Part shown: one piece after another, positions 1 through 8,324 of the stretch
How the letters are laid out: each line of letters opens with the position of its first letter
Numbering within the stretch: position 1 is the first letter of the stretch
From: Mariniphaga sp041687215
GTDB taxonomy: Bacteria; Bacteroidota; Bacteroidia; Bacteroidales; Prolixibacteraceae
Direction: 5' to 3'
Length of the DNA stretch: 64,000 bases
Assembly (NCBI RefSeq): GCF_041687215.1
Contig: NZ_JAWLCI010000023.1
Location: forward strand, 1-64,000
Notes under the pieces: model-generated
What the model was told of the DNA's origin: nothing
The model's database searches: none
What the model saw: only the letters and a program-made list of their open reading frames with translations
Made by a program: the position numbers and the translations under genes

Positions 1-57
1 TAACTGTTAATTTTTAGTTGTTTATATATTAACAAGCAGGAGCAATTTTTGATCAAA

Positions 58-321
58 TTATTGTAAATCTGCGTAATACCGGATCGCCACCCTTAAAAAA
101 TTATCCCGAAATAATGTGCCACGGCAATAAAGGTGAACACAAGCATAGACTTTATCCTCCTTTAAATAATTTTCTAATGTCGTATTTTGTATATGTATTA
201 TTGGCTTTAAAATTATATTCTTATCATTTGACTCAACTGTTAAGCTACAACTAAATTCACCATTTATATCATCCAGAATTCCTAATACTGGATGAGGATA
301 CATTCTGTTATTGAATTTCAT
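58..321 (-). CDS. 87-aa protein of unknown function, last gene of the defence operon
   Basis: Function unknown. The ATG at 319-321 overlaps the end of the GHKL ATPase gene by 14 bp, so the two are probably translationally coupled and work together. Visible features are a YPHPVLG motif at residues 8-14, a DDINGEF stretch at 17-23 and a VHLYCRGTLFR segment at 62-72; the composition looks beta-rich and soluble, with no signal peptide or membrane segment. From memory it resembles the N-terminal part of longer proteins found beside restriction-modification genes, so it could be a truncated member; this is unverified. Only 57 bases lie between its stop and the window edge, so a further operon gene to the left cannot be excluded. 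Confidence 0.7.
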   Translation of the reverse strand: MKFNNRMYPHPVLGILDDINGEFSCSLTVESNDKNIILKPIIHIQNTTLENYLKEDKVYACVHLYCRGTLFRDNFLRVAIRYYADLQ

Positions 322-2161
322 TGGCTTCTATTATTAGTGAACATTTCAATTTTTCTTTAAGAGATAATTCCAAACTAACTTTTTGATCCTTATCTAGATA
401 AAATCCATAAACACAATTATTGCTTACTTTATAATTAAACCCTCTTGAATCAATTACACTTGTAATATGAATTTTCTCATTACCATTCTCACCAACTCCT
501 TTAAATTTAAGATTACATTTTCCGTTTTTATTGCTCTTTATTAGGATTAGATATTTTTGATTTGTAAAATTTCCTGATAAGCCAATAACTCTTGCATTTA
601 TTGTTTGACTTGCCAAAGCTCTATTTTTACCTGTTCCAGAACCTGGTGCTTTCTGGTTGTTTTTATTTCTTTTTTTTGTTCCTGTTCGAACAACAATACC
701 AGTACCTCCAAGACCTGTTTCCTCCTTATTTAAAACCGAAACTTTATAAGGATCAATTTTTGACTTTAGTTTAAAATTCTGATTGTCTGAGATCAATTTT
801 GATGTTTCTTCATTAGAATTGGATTCAGAGTATATATCACTATAAGTAGTAGTTTCAATGTCATCAGATAAGGGCAATAATTTTGCAAGCTCTGGCATAT
901 CTGAAATTTCTTCATTCTTTTCTTTTTTAACTGATTTTAAGCAAGTTCGAATCCACATTTCGATTTCATCCATAATTTTTCTACCTTCTGGTTTAAATCT
1001 TGCAGGGTCCCATTTATCATGTGCCGGAGGCTCCATTTTTTTCAACATCTCATTTCCGGATTGATCATCACATACAAAAACACCAGCGTAAGGTGTAGAT
1101 TGATAAAATGCTTTTGAATAAATTACCATATGTGATTTTCGCAACATTGCTACATAATTTAAGCTGTCTTCTAAAGGCAAGTAATAAAAAACTGATTTCC
1201 CAATATGCTTCAAATTTTTTTCAAATTTTTTGGAAGTATTACTTAAAACTGATTTATAAAAGTATAAAGGATTGCCTTTGGGTTCAATATAATCCTTAAA
1301 TGGTTCCCCCATAAAATATTTACTCAATAACGATTCAAGGTTATTAAAATCAATGGTTAAATTATCAATAGATACTTGTAAATCTTCATTTGCTATTGCG
1401 TACCAGAAATTTCTTAATACTGATTTGGCTAAATCATCTTTCCAGTTTTTTTCAATTCTATAGCCCATTATATAAATATCCAAACCTTTTTCTTTTCTCC
1501 AAAAATCCCCCATCAATTTTGGATCATAAATTGTTTGTTGATTTTTAAGTCCAAATGTGCCAATTGATTGTTTTGTATCACCATCTTCATCAAAATTCAC
1601 AAGTATTGAGACCCCAATAAATCGACTTTTAGCATCTTTTTTACTTGTTGTACAATAAAATACAGTTCTAAATTCAGAAGCCGCAAATGCAGCACCTTTA
1701 CCTAGACCAAAAGACCCACCTTCACCAGAAAATTTTCCACTTACACCTCTTGATTTGACCAAACTGTACCATGGTTTATCTCTTTCTTTATCACCACCAT
1801 ATAGACCAGTACTATTGTAATCAGATACTTTCAAAACCCATAAGTCATCTTTTTTAAAAAGATTCATGGCATTTTGGAAGAATTGCACAGTTTTGGGATT
1901 ATTCGAATGAGATTTTAGGCATAAATCAAGTATTTCGGTAAACCTTTCGTGTCCCGGAAATTCATTCCGACTAAATCTTTGACTAGAAAAACATACTTTG
2001 ACAGGCTCATTTTTTCTGTCTCTAGCATCAATTGAATTTTGAATTATTTCCCGTGCCAAATAATAATTATAGTTTCCTTCAAAGTGCTCTGTCAAAGTAT
2101 TATTAATACCTTCTTCAAAACCTCCACCTGTAGATGCAAAAATCCAGTTAGGATTATTCAT
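308..2161 (-). CDS. GHKL (Hsp90/MutL/MORC-like) ATPase of a restriction-modification-type operon
   Basis: Predicted cytosolic ATPase with a Bergerat fold. With the start at 2161 (617 aa) the N-box is REIIQNSIDA (residues 37-46, E38 and N42), the G1 motif is SDYNSTG (113-119) and the G2 motif is GGSFGLGKGA (148-157); these three are the ATP-binding signature of the family. The rest holds a long middle region and a beta-rich C-terminal part after a basic linker near residue 520. A longer frame opens at 2218, but its first 19 codons overlap the upstream 78-aa gene, and the Met at 2161 lies 4 bp after that gene's stop, so I chose 2161. Known from comparative genomics: MutL/MORC-like GHKL ATPases occur with DNA methylases and nucleases in bacterial defence loci. 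Role as motor or switch for the nuclease is inferred. Confidence 0.85.
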   Translation of the reverse strand: MNNPNWIFASTGGGFEEGINNTLTEHFEGNYNYYLAREIIQNSIDARDRKNEPVKVCFSSQRFSRNEFPGHERFTEILDLCLKSHSNNPKTVQFFQNAMNLFKKDDLWVLKVSDYNSTGLYGGDKERDKPWYSLVKSRGVSGKFSGEGGSFGLGKGAAFAASEFRTVFYCTTSKKDAKSRFIGVSILVNFDEDGDTKQSIGTFGLKNQQTIYDPKLMGDFWRKEKGLDIYIMGYRIEKNWKDDLAKSVLRNFWYAIANEDLQVSIDNLTIDFNNLESLLSKYFMGEPFKDYIEPKGNPLYFYKSVLSNTSKKFEKNLKHIGKSVFYYLPLEDSLNYVAMLRKSHMVIYSKAFYQSTPYAGVFVCDDQSGNEMLKKMEPPAHDKWDPARFKPEGRKIMDEIEMWIRTCLKSVKKEKNEEISDMPELAKLLPLSDDIETTTYSDIYSESNSNEETSKLISDNQNFKLKSKIDPYKVSVLNKEETGLGGTGIVVRTGTKKRNKNNQKAPGSGTGKNRALASQTINARVIGLSGNFTNQKYLILIKSNKNGKCNLKFKGVGENGNEKIHITSVIDSRGFNYKVSNNCVYGFYLDKDQKVSLELSLKEKLKCSLIIEANEIQ

Positions 2162-2165
2162 AAGC

Positions 2166-2402
2166 CTAAAATTTAAAAATTTTCTTGTCTTTATTTCCAG
2201 TATCAAGTTCAGTTTCAAATAATGTTTTAACCCTTTTTACTTCGTCGTTAATTGCCTTAAACATTTTATCCACATCATCTTTATCGAACTCATAGTTCCT
2301 TTTATTAGCACATTTTGACAAACTTTCAAGTTTATCCAGGATCATTTGCACGCGACTTCCAGCCACATCTTCAAACCTTTCACGTTTCGTTTTTGCTGTC
2401 AT
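2166..2402 (-). CDS. 78-aa helical protein between methyltransferase and ATPase
   Basis: Short charged protein, predicted almost entirely alpha-helical, with a repeated hydrophobic pattern (RVQMILDKLESLSKCANK, then VDKMFKAINDEVKRVKTLF) that suits a helical bundle or an adaptor surface. No catalytic motif is visible. The gene sits 65 bp after the methyltransferase gene and 4 bp before the ATPase start on the same strand, so co-transcription is very likely. I cannot name the family. The composition is AT-rich like the rest of the operon. It may be a subunit or regulator of the ATPase; this is inference from position only. Confidence 0.7.
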   Translation of the reverse strand: MTAKTKRERFEDVAGSRVQMILDKLESLSKCANKRNYEFDKDDVDKMFKAINDEVKRVKTLFETELDTGNKDKKIFKF

Positions 2403-2467
2403 AATATTTACATTTTTGAATTATTTTCAGCAAATATATTTACATAAAAATAAACTACAAAATATTT

Positions 2468-4057
2468 CTATATATTTTTTACTACATTTTTTACTATATA
2501 TCCTAATTTGTATGCCAAAAATGGGGGCACAGCATTTCCAACCTGATGAAATTGTTGAGTTCTTGCACCACAAAAAAAATAATTATCGGGGAAGGTTTGG
2601 ACACGTGCTGCTTCCCTTACCGTAAAACTCCTGCATTGCTCAGGTTCATAATGAATAAAATAGTGTCCGTCTTTTGATATATGGCTGGTAATAGTAGTTG
2701 CAGGTCTGTTTGGTAATTGAACTCTGAATCTGTCCTCGAATAATCCTTCATTAACATTTTTATGTCTGGGTAATAATTTTTCATCGAAAAAACTCAAATC
2801 TTTTAATCTTGGAAACGTACTATATATCTTGCTATATATACTATAAAAATAATAACGTCTTAAATCATCCAAAAGATGTGACCTTGATTCATGCTGAATT
2901 ACACCTTCTAATCTGGGATCATAAAACCAGCCAAATAATGGATGATTTATTTCAATTGTATTTTTGCTGGGAATATAATTATTCCCTGATGAATCTATTT
3001 CAATTTTTTTATGTGTTATATTTTTTATTTCATCAAATTGAGGCCATCTCTTCAAATCATTTTTAAATTGCTCGATGTATTTTTTCCAGTTATTGTTGTT
3101 ATCAGGTAATTTATTATAAATCCTTTTTTTCCTGCCATTTATTAGTATTTCTTCTTTAATCTCACGGCCCAGTACGCTTCGAATTTTGGGCAGACCATCT
3201 AATACTGAGTTCAGCGTAATTTCTTTGCCTAAGGGAATCTGACTTACTTTGAAATCAGTATCTTCCCTTACTCCCAATAGTATTACTCTGTGTCTTTTCT
3301 GTGGAATTTCATACAATTCTGATCTAATCAAATAATCCTGATCCTTATCATAAACCGGATTACCATCATCATCAAGATAAGAAGGGTTTTTCACAAATGA
3401 ATAAATCCTGTAATTCGGTGAATCAAGTCCGGGAAAAAGTCTTCCGGGATTCTTCAGATCTTTTTTTATCCAGTCAAAAATTTTATTTCCGTTTAACTTT
3501 GCCGACAACAAACCTTTTACATTTTCCATCACAAAAACTTTTGGATGATGTCTGGCAATTATCCTTAAATATTCACGGTATAAAAAAACACGTGAATCAT
3601 CTTCTGAAATTCCCTTGTTTCTCGATCTGCCCACAACAGAATATGCCTGACATGGCGGACCACCAATTAATACCCAGTTTTTGTTTCCTTTTAATGCAGT
3701 TTCAATTCTTGTATCTACAACTTCCGGCGGAAAATCTTCGTGACCCAGTTCGCATTGCCAGGCCTCATCTCTTGCAGCTTTGTATTCCTTTTCATACAAA
3801 TCGAACATTTCCTTTTTCAACTGATCCCTTTTATGATAATCATTTTCCTTTACCATTCGATAATATTCTTCTGGAAACTGGTTAACAGGGAACTGCCTTA
3901 GAAAACTCCGGAGTTCAAGTGTTTGGTGGGCATAAAAATCTTTCTCGATAGACAACTTTATATCAAAAAAACGAATTCCATCATCATCAGTAACGGAGGA
4001 AAATCCTTCTCCCAAACCTCCTGGACCTGCAAACAAATCTATTACGGGGATAGACAT
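2468..4057 (-). CDS. dcm: DNA (cytosine-5) methyltransferase
   Basis: C5-methylcytosine DNA methyltransferase of 529 aa, using S-adenosylmethionine. Family motifs are in order: motif I DLFAGPGGLGEGF (7-19), motif IV GGPPCQAYS with catalytic Cys136, motif VI ENV (178-180), motif VIII QKRHR, and a C-terminal motif IX/X block ending FHQVGNAVPPFLA. The spacer between motifs VIII and IX is long (the target recognition region) and includes a run of aromatic residues. It is followed at 65 bp by the 78-aa gene and preceded at 20 bp by the XRE regulator. It probably protects host DNA and, together with Vsr and the GHKL ATPase, forms a modification-dependent or classical restriction unit. The recognition sequence cannot be read from the protein. 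Confidence 0.95.
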   Translation of the reverse strand: MSIPVIDLFAGPGGLGEGFSSVTDDDGIRFFDIKLSIEKDFYAHQTLELRSFLRQFPVNQFPEEYYRMVKENDYHKRDQLKKEMFDLYEKEYKAARDEAWQCELGHEDFPPEVVDTRIETALKGNKNWVLIGGPPCQAYSVVGRSRNKGISEDDSRVFLYREYLRIIARHHPKVFVMENVKGLLSAKLNGNKIFDWIKKDLKNPGRLFPGLDSPNYRIYSFVKNPSYLDDDGNPVYDKDQDYLIRSELYEIPQKRHRVILLGVREDTDFKVSQIPLGKEITLNSVLDGLPKIRSVLGREIKEEILINGRKKRIYNKLPDNNNNWKKYIEQFKNDLKRWPQFDEIKNITHKKIEIDSSGNNYIPSKNTIEINHPLFGWFYDPRLEGVIQHESRSHLLDDLRRYYFYSIYSKIYSTFPRLKDLSFFDEKLLPRHKNVNEGLFEDRFRVQLPNRPATTITSHISKDGHYFIHYEPEQCRSFTVREAARVQTFPDNYFFCGARTQQFHQVGNAVPPFLAYKLGYIVKNVVKNI

Positions 4058-4077
4058 ATTTTATTTCATATTCCGGT

Positions 4078-4293
4078 TTATACTTCGAAATCCCGGAAAA
4101 ATTCAGAAAAGGAAAGGTCAAGCGCTTTTAAAAATTTACCAATAGTTCGAATGGAAACATTTCTTTTCCCATTTTCGACACTGGCAATATAGGTTCTGTC
4201 AAGTCCAGCTTTAAAGGCAAGTTCTTCCTGAGAAAAGCCTTTTTGTGTCCGGTAAAATTTAATCCTTTTGCCAAAAATTTCCTGTGGATTCAT
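4078..4293 (-). CDS. XRE-family helix-turn-helix regulator (controller-type)
   Basis: Small 71-aa DNA-binding protein with one XRE helix-turn-helix: FSQEELAFKAGLDRTYIASVENGKRNVSIRTI carries the recognition helix pattern. Size and position between vsr and the methyltransferase gene match C (controller) proteins that time expression of restriction-modification genes. A longer frame starts at 4323, but its extra residues (MSHVLLLLCF) are atypical, so the internal ATG at 4293 is preferred. It lies 48 bp after vsr and 20 bp before the methyltransferase gene. Autoregulation is likely from the family; I did not find a convincing C-box. Confidence 0.88.
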   Translation of the reverse strand: MNPQEIFGKRIKFYRTQKGFSQEELAFKAGLDRTYIASVENGKRNVSIRTIGKFLKALDLSFSEFFRDFEV

Positions 4294-4341
4294 GAAGCAT
4301 AAAAGTAGGAGGACGTGACTCATTAGTCAACCGACTTTGAG

Positions 4342-4767
4342 TCACACTTGGAATTTATGTTGAATAATATGTATTAATTCGTTTAACGTCTGTTCAATTT
4401 GACTCGGTTTCAACTGGCATTCCCAAAGTGTAATCACCTTCCATCCCTGCACATTCAACTGAATTTCGGCTTCGCGGTCGCGCTTTTGGGTGTCTTTAAT
4501 TTTGTTCAGCCACCATTCGGTTTGGGTTTTGGGAACCACAAAATATTTGCAGCCTTTGTGTCCGTGCCAGAAACAGCCGTTAATAAAAATAACGGTTTTG
4601 TATTTGGGTAAAACAATGTCGGGTTTCCCGGGCAGGGTTTTTACATTAAGCCGGTACCGAAAGCCATGTGCAAAAAGGAATTTCCGCACCAGCATTTCGG
4701 GCTTTGTGTTTTTGCCTTTTATGCGGCTCATGTTGTAGCTCCTAGTATTTTTATTGTGTACGTCCAT
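4342..4767 (-). CDS. vsr: Very short patch repair (Vsr) endonuclease
   Basis: 141-aa Vsr-type endonuclease. It shows the family N-terminus (RSYNMSRIKGKNTKPE, residues 9-24), the LPGKPDIVLPKY segment with the catalytic Asp, and FINGCFWHGHKGCKYFVVPKT with the His and zinc-binding Cys/His residues. Classical Vsr nicks T:G mismatches that arise from deaminated 5-methylcytosine, which fits the methyltransferase two genes downstream. In operons such as this one, with no other nuclease, a Vsr-fold protein may instead be the restriction endonuclease (inference). It is the first gene of the leftward operon. A relic of a second vsr 5' end lies 230 bp upstream. Confidence 0.93.
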   Translation of the reverse strand: MDVHNKNTRSYNMSRIKGKNTKPEMLVRKFLFAHGFRYRLNVKTLPGKPDIVLPKYKTVIFINGCFWHGHKGCKYFVVPKTQTEWWLNKIKDTQKRDREAEIQLNVQGWKVITLWECQLKPSQIEQTLNELIHIIQHKFQV

Positions 4768-4894
4768 AAAATCAATACCGAATGGAAACCTATAAAATTA
4801 AAAGCTTAAAATGGCAAAAACAAATCCGGAGAGCTTGTCCCGGTTTATCGGGAATTTGAATGTTTATAGAAATATTTTGTGGAACAGGAAGGTG

Positions 4895-4961
4895 CGACTC
4901 CGGCTGGAGTCGAATTTTCAACACATAATATCTTCTATAAACATGTGATGCCGCTGGCATC
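4895..4961. repeat. Two small palindromes in the gap upstream of vsr
   Basis: Two perfect stem-loops: CGACTCC-GGCT-GGAGTCG at 4895-4912 and GATGCC-GCT-GGCATC at 4947-4961. Both look like REP-type dispersed palindromes; no terminator T-run follows. They sit between the vsr gene and a vsr relic, in a gap of about 510 bp (4768-5279) that contains no intact gene. Confidence 0.6.
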
Positions 4962-4997
4962 CGCTCCCCACCAGCATTTAGCTTCGCTGATTTTCAA

Positions 4998-5066
4998 TTC
5001 GGGCTTTGTGTTTTTGCCCTTAATTCGGCTCATGTTGAAGGAGCGGGTCGCTTTGTTGTGCACGTC
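4998..5066 (-). pseudogene. Relic of the 5' end of a second vsr gene
   Basis: Read on the minus strand, 23 codons give DVHNKATRSFNMSRIKGKNT followed by KPE, which matches residues 2-24 of the intact Vsr at 4342-4767 at 21 of 23 positions. Both sides of this patch are unrelated to Vsr: after KPE the frame runs into intergenic palindromes. The nucleotide match to the intact gene is imperfect, including several third-base changes, so this is not a very recent tandem duplication. It is what remains of another Vsr-encoding cassette. Confidence 0.8.
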
Positions 5067-5096
5067 GGCCACGGCAGTTTCGAGTTTAAAGTTTAA

Positions 5097-5168
5097 GGTT
5101 CAAAGTTAGGAAAAGTTGCAGGTTGCAGGTTAGTAAAAGTTCAGGATTTTGGGTTTCGGGTTGCCTTC
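5097..5168. repeat. Degenerate 7-mer repeat (GTTGCAG/GTTCAAA type)
   Basis: Short imperfect tandem repeats such as GTTGCAGGTTGCAGGTTAG, of the same kind (opposite sense) as the AACCTGCAACCTGGAAC tract at 9190-9243. No coding capacity. The remaining bases up to 5279 hold no recognisable gene or strong promoter box. Confidence 0.5.
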
Positions 5169-5279
5169 GGGTAAAGGAAAAGGTTCGAATTCAGGAACAA
5201 TTTCCTGGATGGAATGTTACATTCTTGCTGCACTCAATTGCAGCAAACTCCTTGCGGGAGTAATTAAATTCATCCAATT

Positions 5280-5753
5280 ATGAAGGCATTATCGTTTTTA
5301 GTTGTTTGTTTTTTTGTTGCTGCCAGTGCGTTTTCGCAGGAAAAAGTTCTTAGTATCTCAAATGCTGAAACCGGGAAAGTTACCGTTATCAAACAAAACG
5401 AAAGGGTGAAAATTAAAACGGTTCAGGGTGAAAAAATGAAAGGGGATCTTTTTATTGCTGATGATAATCAGGTTTTGATTAACAATATTTTGATTCCAAT
5501 TTCAACTATTGAAAAAATAAAACGGCACCCATTGGTGATGAATATTTTGGTATCAGGAACATTATTCGTTTTCGGCGCTTATGCAGTATTTGGAGGATGG
5601 TTGATTCTTGCCTGGTCGGGAGAAGGAATTGGAGCAATTATACTACATTCGGGTGCAGCATTTATTACTACCGGAATAATATTTCCCAATTTATACCCCA
5701 ATACCGTTGCAGAAAATGCTTCCAATATAAAAGTGGAAACACTTCCCGAATAG
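5280..5753 (+). CDS. Exported small membrane protein, intact copy of a triplicated family
   Basis: 157-aa protein of unknown function. It begins with a signal peptide (MKALSFLVVCFFVAASAFSQ), followed by a short beta-rich domain (residues about 30-80, pattern VKIKTVQGEKMKGDLFIADDNQVLINN that recalls an Sm-like or SH3-like barrel), then two hydrophobic segments (about 89-112 and 117-137) and a short polar tail. It is probably an inner-membrane protein with a periplasmic beta domain. A near-identical broken copy lies at 7641-8111 and a 3' fragment at 16652-16924. A hairpin repeat separates its 3' end from the convergent gene at 5891. No known family recognised. Confidence 0.75.
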   Translation: MKALSFLVVCFFVAASAFSQEKVLSISNAETGKVTVIKQNERVKIKTVQGEKMKGDLFIADDNQVLINNILIPISTIEKIKRHPLVMNILVSGTLFVFGAYAVFGGWLILAWSGEGIGAIILHSGAAFITTGIIFPNLYPNTVAENASNIKVETLPE

Positions 5754-5810
5754 TTTTTGGCAGTGAGGAAGGGAGCAGTCGCAGTAACTTTTAGTTGTAA
5801 TTTACATCGG

Positions 5811-5880
5811 GAAAAATAGGATGACATCCCTGGCATTGCAAAAAATTTGCTGCGAATGGAAAAAGGGATGCTATCCGCCG
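5811..5880. terminator. GGATGNCATCC hairpin between convergent genes
   Basis: Arms GGATGACATCCC (5819-5830) and GGGATGCTATCC (5865-5876) can pair across a 34-nt loop, with A-rich flanks. It ends about 15 bp after the stop of the minus-strand gene at 5891 and lies 60 bp after the plus-strand gene ending at 5753. Position fits a bidirectional terminator; sequence marks it as a member of a repeat family found five times here. Confidence 0.6.
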
Positions 5881-5890
5881 GAGAATAACA

Positions 5891-7498
5891 TTACTCCTCT
5901 CCGGTATAGGTAATCTGGGGTTTGGAGTGGTAGCCGCCACGTTTCCAGAAACGCAGCAAAAAGTCGATGTCTTCCAGGTAAAGTTTTCCGGGAAACTGGT
6001 TAAAAAAGGGCAGTTTTTCCCTGCAGTTTTCCACACAGTACATCACCAGTTCTTTCGACAGCTCATCCGAAACCAGAAGATGCAGCACATCTTCGTTGCT
6101 GTTGTTTTCGTCGAAATAGGGGTTGTGAGGCAACGGAAAAGCATTGTTGAGACCAAACCCGATTTCAGCTCCGGAGTTGGGATTAAAAAATACAAGCGCG
6201 GTTTCGGCCTTCTCTTCCAGATTGACTTCGGCAAACGAATTCTCCTGAAAAACCTGTTTGCGCATCCGTTCAAAAGCCTCTTCCTTTTCCCTGCTGGTTT
6301 TTGCCAGCGAGTTATTGAAAAAATCCAAAAACGCCTGGGTGAAGGGTTCAATTTCACCTGTAGGCATAAAGGCAATCTGAGAACCGTTATTGAATTTTAT
6401 GAACGCCTCCATATGTTTTTGCAGATCTTTTTTGGCATCGTACCTTTCATGGTCGAGAAAATTAACCTGTGCCCGGCTTTGTAACGACTGTTTTTCGTCG
6501 CTCACCAGTTCGGCATTGTATTCGTTCTGGACATAAACCCCGGAAAACCACCATTCGTCCATCCAGTTTACCAATCCGATAAATACTATGGTGTTGGGTT
6601 TGACTAACTTCGCGGAATGGTCGAATGATTTTTTTGTCATTTCAAACTTTTTACCGGAAGCAATGTGCTCGAGAAAAATTACCTCGTTGTTTTGTCCCTT
6701 GTATAAAAAATACCCCTGCACCCGCTGCGACATGTTGCTAAATGCGCTGCTCAGCGGATGGCTGTCGCCCACAATTTTTGCCGCCCAATCTTTCCCCTTT
6801 ATGCTCATTAAACGGGTGTGAGCGGTATGCAGATAACTGTCGCGGTTATCGTTCAGGTAAGACATCAGGTTTTCGTCGTTTCCCGCATTTTCTACTATCT
6901 CTGCACCTTTTAACCTGAGTTCACGCAGGGTGTCGGGAAAAAACAACCAGGTTTTAAAAAGCAGGGTGTCGATTAAATTTCGGGCTAAGTAAAAATCGTT
7001 TTCATTTTTATCCAGACGGTAAAACGTTTTCAGGTAGTTGTTTTCGGGTGCGTATTCATACTTTTCTTCCAGAACCTCCATAACTGCAGAGGCTGTATCG
7101 CTTATAAATTCGTTGAACGGGCTCACAAAATTTTCCTCCTGCACGGAATTCAGAAAATACCAGACAAGAAAAGCCACATCCTCTTCGTTGATTTCATCCT
7201 CAATGTAATTTTCAGTATCAAAAAAAGGGAGCACTTTTCCGTAGTGTTGTTTATGCATATCGAGAAATGATTTCCAAACACCAATTCCGGAAATTACATC
7301 TTCGAACCACGAAGCCAGAAAACAGGCCAGCAAATCCAACTCTTCCGGATTTAGGAATCGGGAGAGCAGGATGGTTTCATCATAAATGAAACTGTTTTTT
7401 ATTTCGTTGGAGAGCTTCAGGTAATAACTATCGGTAACTGTTGGATTTTTATACGGTTTTAGTTCCATCCACTGTTTAATGTAAATTTTATTTTTCAT
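5891..7498 (-). CDS. DUF3843-like cytosolic protein
   Basis: 535-aa protein without signal peptide or membrane segments. The N-terminus (KIYIKQWMELKPYKNPTVTD, then SYYLKLSNEI) fits what I remember of the Bacteroidota-restricted DUF3843 family, whose function is unknown. The middle is acidic and rich in aromatic residues; the C-terminal third has a conserved-looking region around FFNPNSGAEIGFGLNNAFPL and ends in a basic segment (FLLRFWKRGGYHSKPQITY). No catalytic signature is evident. The gene stands alone on the minus strand between the intact and the broken copies of the 157-aa gene, so it may have been caught between two repeats. Confidence 0.8.
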   Translation of the reverse strand: MKNKIYIKQWMELKPYKNPTVTDSYYLKLSNEIKNSFIYDETILLSRFLNPEELDLLACFLASWFEDVISGIGVWKSFLDMHKQHYGKVLPFFDTENYIEDEINEEDVAFLVWYFLNSVQEENFVSPFNEFISDTASAVMEVLEEKYEYAPENNYLKTFYRLDKNENDFYLARNLIDTLLFKTWLFFPDTLRELRLKGAEIVENAGNDENLMSYLNDNRDSYLHTAHTRLMSIKGKDWAAKIVGDSHPLSSAFSNMSQRVQGYFLYKGQNNEVIFLEHIASGKKFEMTKKSFDHSAKLVKPNTIVFIGLVNWMDEWWFSGVYVQNEYNAELVSDEKQSLQSRAQVNFLDHERYDAKKDLQKHMEAFIKFNNGSQIAFMPTGEIEPFTQAFLDFFNNSLAKTSREKEEAFERMRKQVFQENSFAEVNLEEKAETALVFFNPNSGAEIGFGLNNAFPLPHNPYFDENNSNEDVLHLLVSDELSKELVMYCVENCREKLPFFNQFPGKLYLEDIDFLLRFWKRGGYHSKPQITYTGEE

Positions 7499-7640
7499 CC
7501 CCTGTTATTTTTTCGAAAGATAAATTGGTTTGGCAAAATTACAAATTCGCAGGGCATTGGCAACAGGTACCCCGCCAAATGCAGGTAAACGCACTAAAAC
7601 CACACTTCTCTTGTAAATTCATCGTTTAATACATTCAATT

Positions 7641-8111
7641 AGGAAGGCATTAATATGAGCTGTTTGTTTTCTTGTTGTTTTCAGTGCGTTTTCGCAGGAA
7701 AAAGTTCTTAGCATTTCAAATGTTGAAACCGGAAAAGTTACCGTTTTCAAATAAAACGAAAGGGTGAAAATTAAAACGGTTCAGGGTGAAAAAATGAAAG
7801 GGGATCTTTTTATTGCTGATGATAATCAGGTTATGATTAACAATATTTTTATTCCGATTTCAACTATTGAAAAAATAAAACGGCACCCATTGGTGTTGAA
7901 TATTTTGGTATCAGGAACATTATTCGTTTTCGGCGCTTATGCAGTATTTGGAGGATGGTTGATTCTTGCCTGGTCGGGAGAAGGAATTGGAGCAATTATA
8001 CTACATTCGGGTGCAGCATTTATTACTACCGGAATAATATTTCCCAATTTATACCCCAATACCGTTGCAGAAAATGCTTCCAATATAAAAGTGGAAACAC
8101 TTCCCGAATAG
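7641..8111 (+). pseudogene. Broken duplicate of the 157-aa membrane protein gene
   Basis: From about 7765 to 8111 the sequence is nearly identical to 5407-5753. The front is broken: the start codon of the intact copy (ATG at 5280) corresponds to AGG at 7641, a TGA follows after five codons, and CAA has become TAA at the position of GTTTTCAAATAA (7743-7754). An internal ATG at 7764 leaves a 115-aa frame without signal peptide, which I regard as non-functional. The 3' flank (GGCAGTGAGGAAGGGAGCAG) also matches the first copy, so the duplicated unit extends past the gene. Confidence 0.85.
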
Positions 8112-8225
8112 TTTTTGGCAGTGAGGAAGGGAGCAGTCGCAGTCGCAGTGGGCAGTGAGGAAAGGAAGATAAAAGGATGGCATCCCCCCGAAACTTGAAA
8201 CATGGAACCCGGAACCATTTTTCAA
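8112..8225. repeat. CAGTCGCAGT-type repeat plus half of a GGATGNCATCC element
   Basis: Contains GGCAGTGAGGAAGGGAGCAG and a second GGCAGTGAGG, then one arm GGATGGCATCCC (8175-8186) without its partner, then degenerate AACCTG-like 7-mers (CTTGAAACATGGAACCCGG). It is the same 3' tail that follows the 157-aa gene copy at 5280, but with the hairpin interrupted. Confidence 0.55.
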
Positions 8226-8287
8226 TTTGCCATTTCAACCACCCCGAATACTCTCAAAAACCTGTTTTAAAATTCAGTAAATTGAAT

Positions 8288-8295
8288 TACCTTTG
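8288..8295 (+). promoter_or_regulatory. Candidate -7 box for the toxin-antitoxin operon
   Basis: TACCTTTG matches the Bacteroidota sigma-A -7 consensus TAnnTTTG and lies 30 bp before the antitoxin ATG. No clear -33 TTG at the expected spacing. Confidence 0.4.
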
Positions 8296-8324
8296 TTAAT
8301 CTTTATAACTAAATGTAAGGCAAC

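Noticed and set aside
2162..2218. Longer N-terminus of the GHKL ATPase
   Set aside because: The extra 19 residues overlap the 78-aa gene and lack family similarity; the Met at 2161 is better placed.
7764..8111. 115-aa protein from an internal ATG of the second 157-aa gene copy
   Set aside because: It would lack the signal peptide and the beginning of the beta domain, and the upstream part has a lost start codon and stops; treated as pseudogene.
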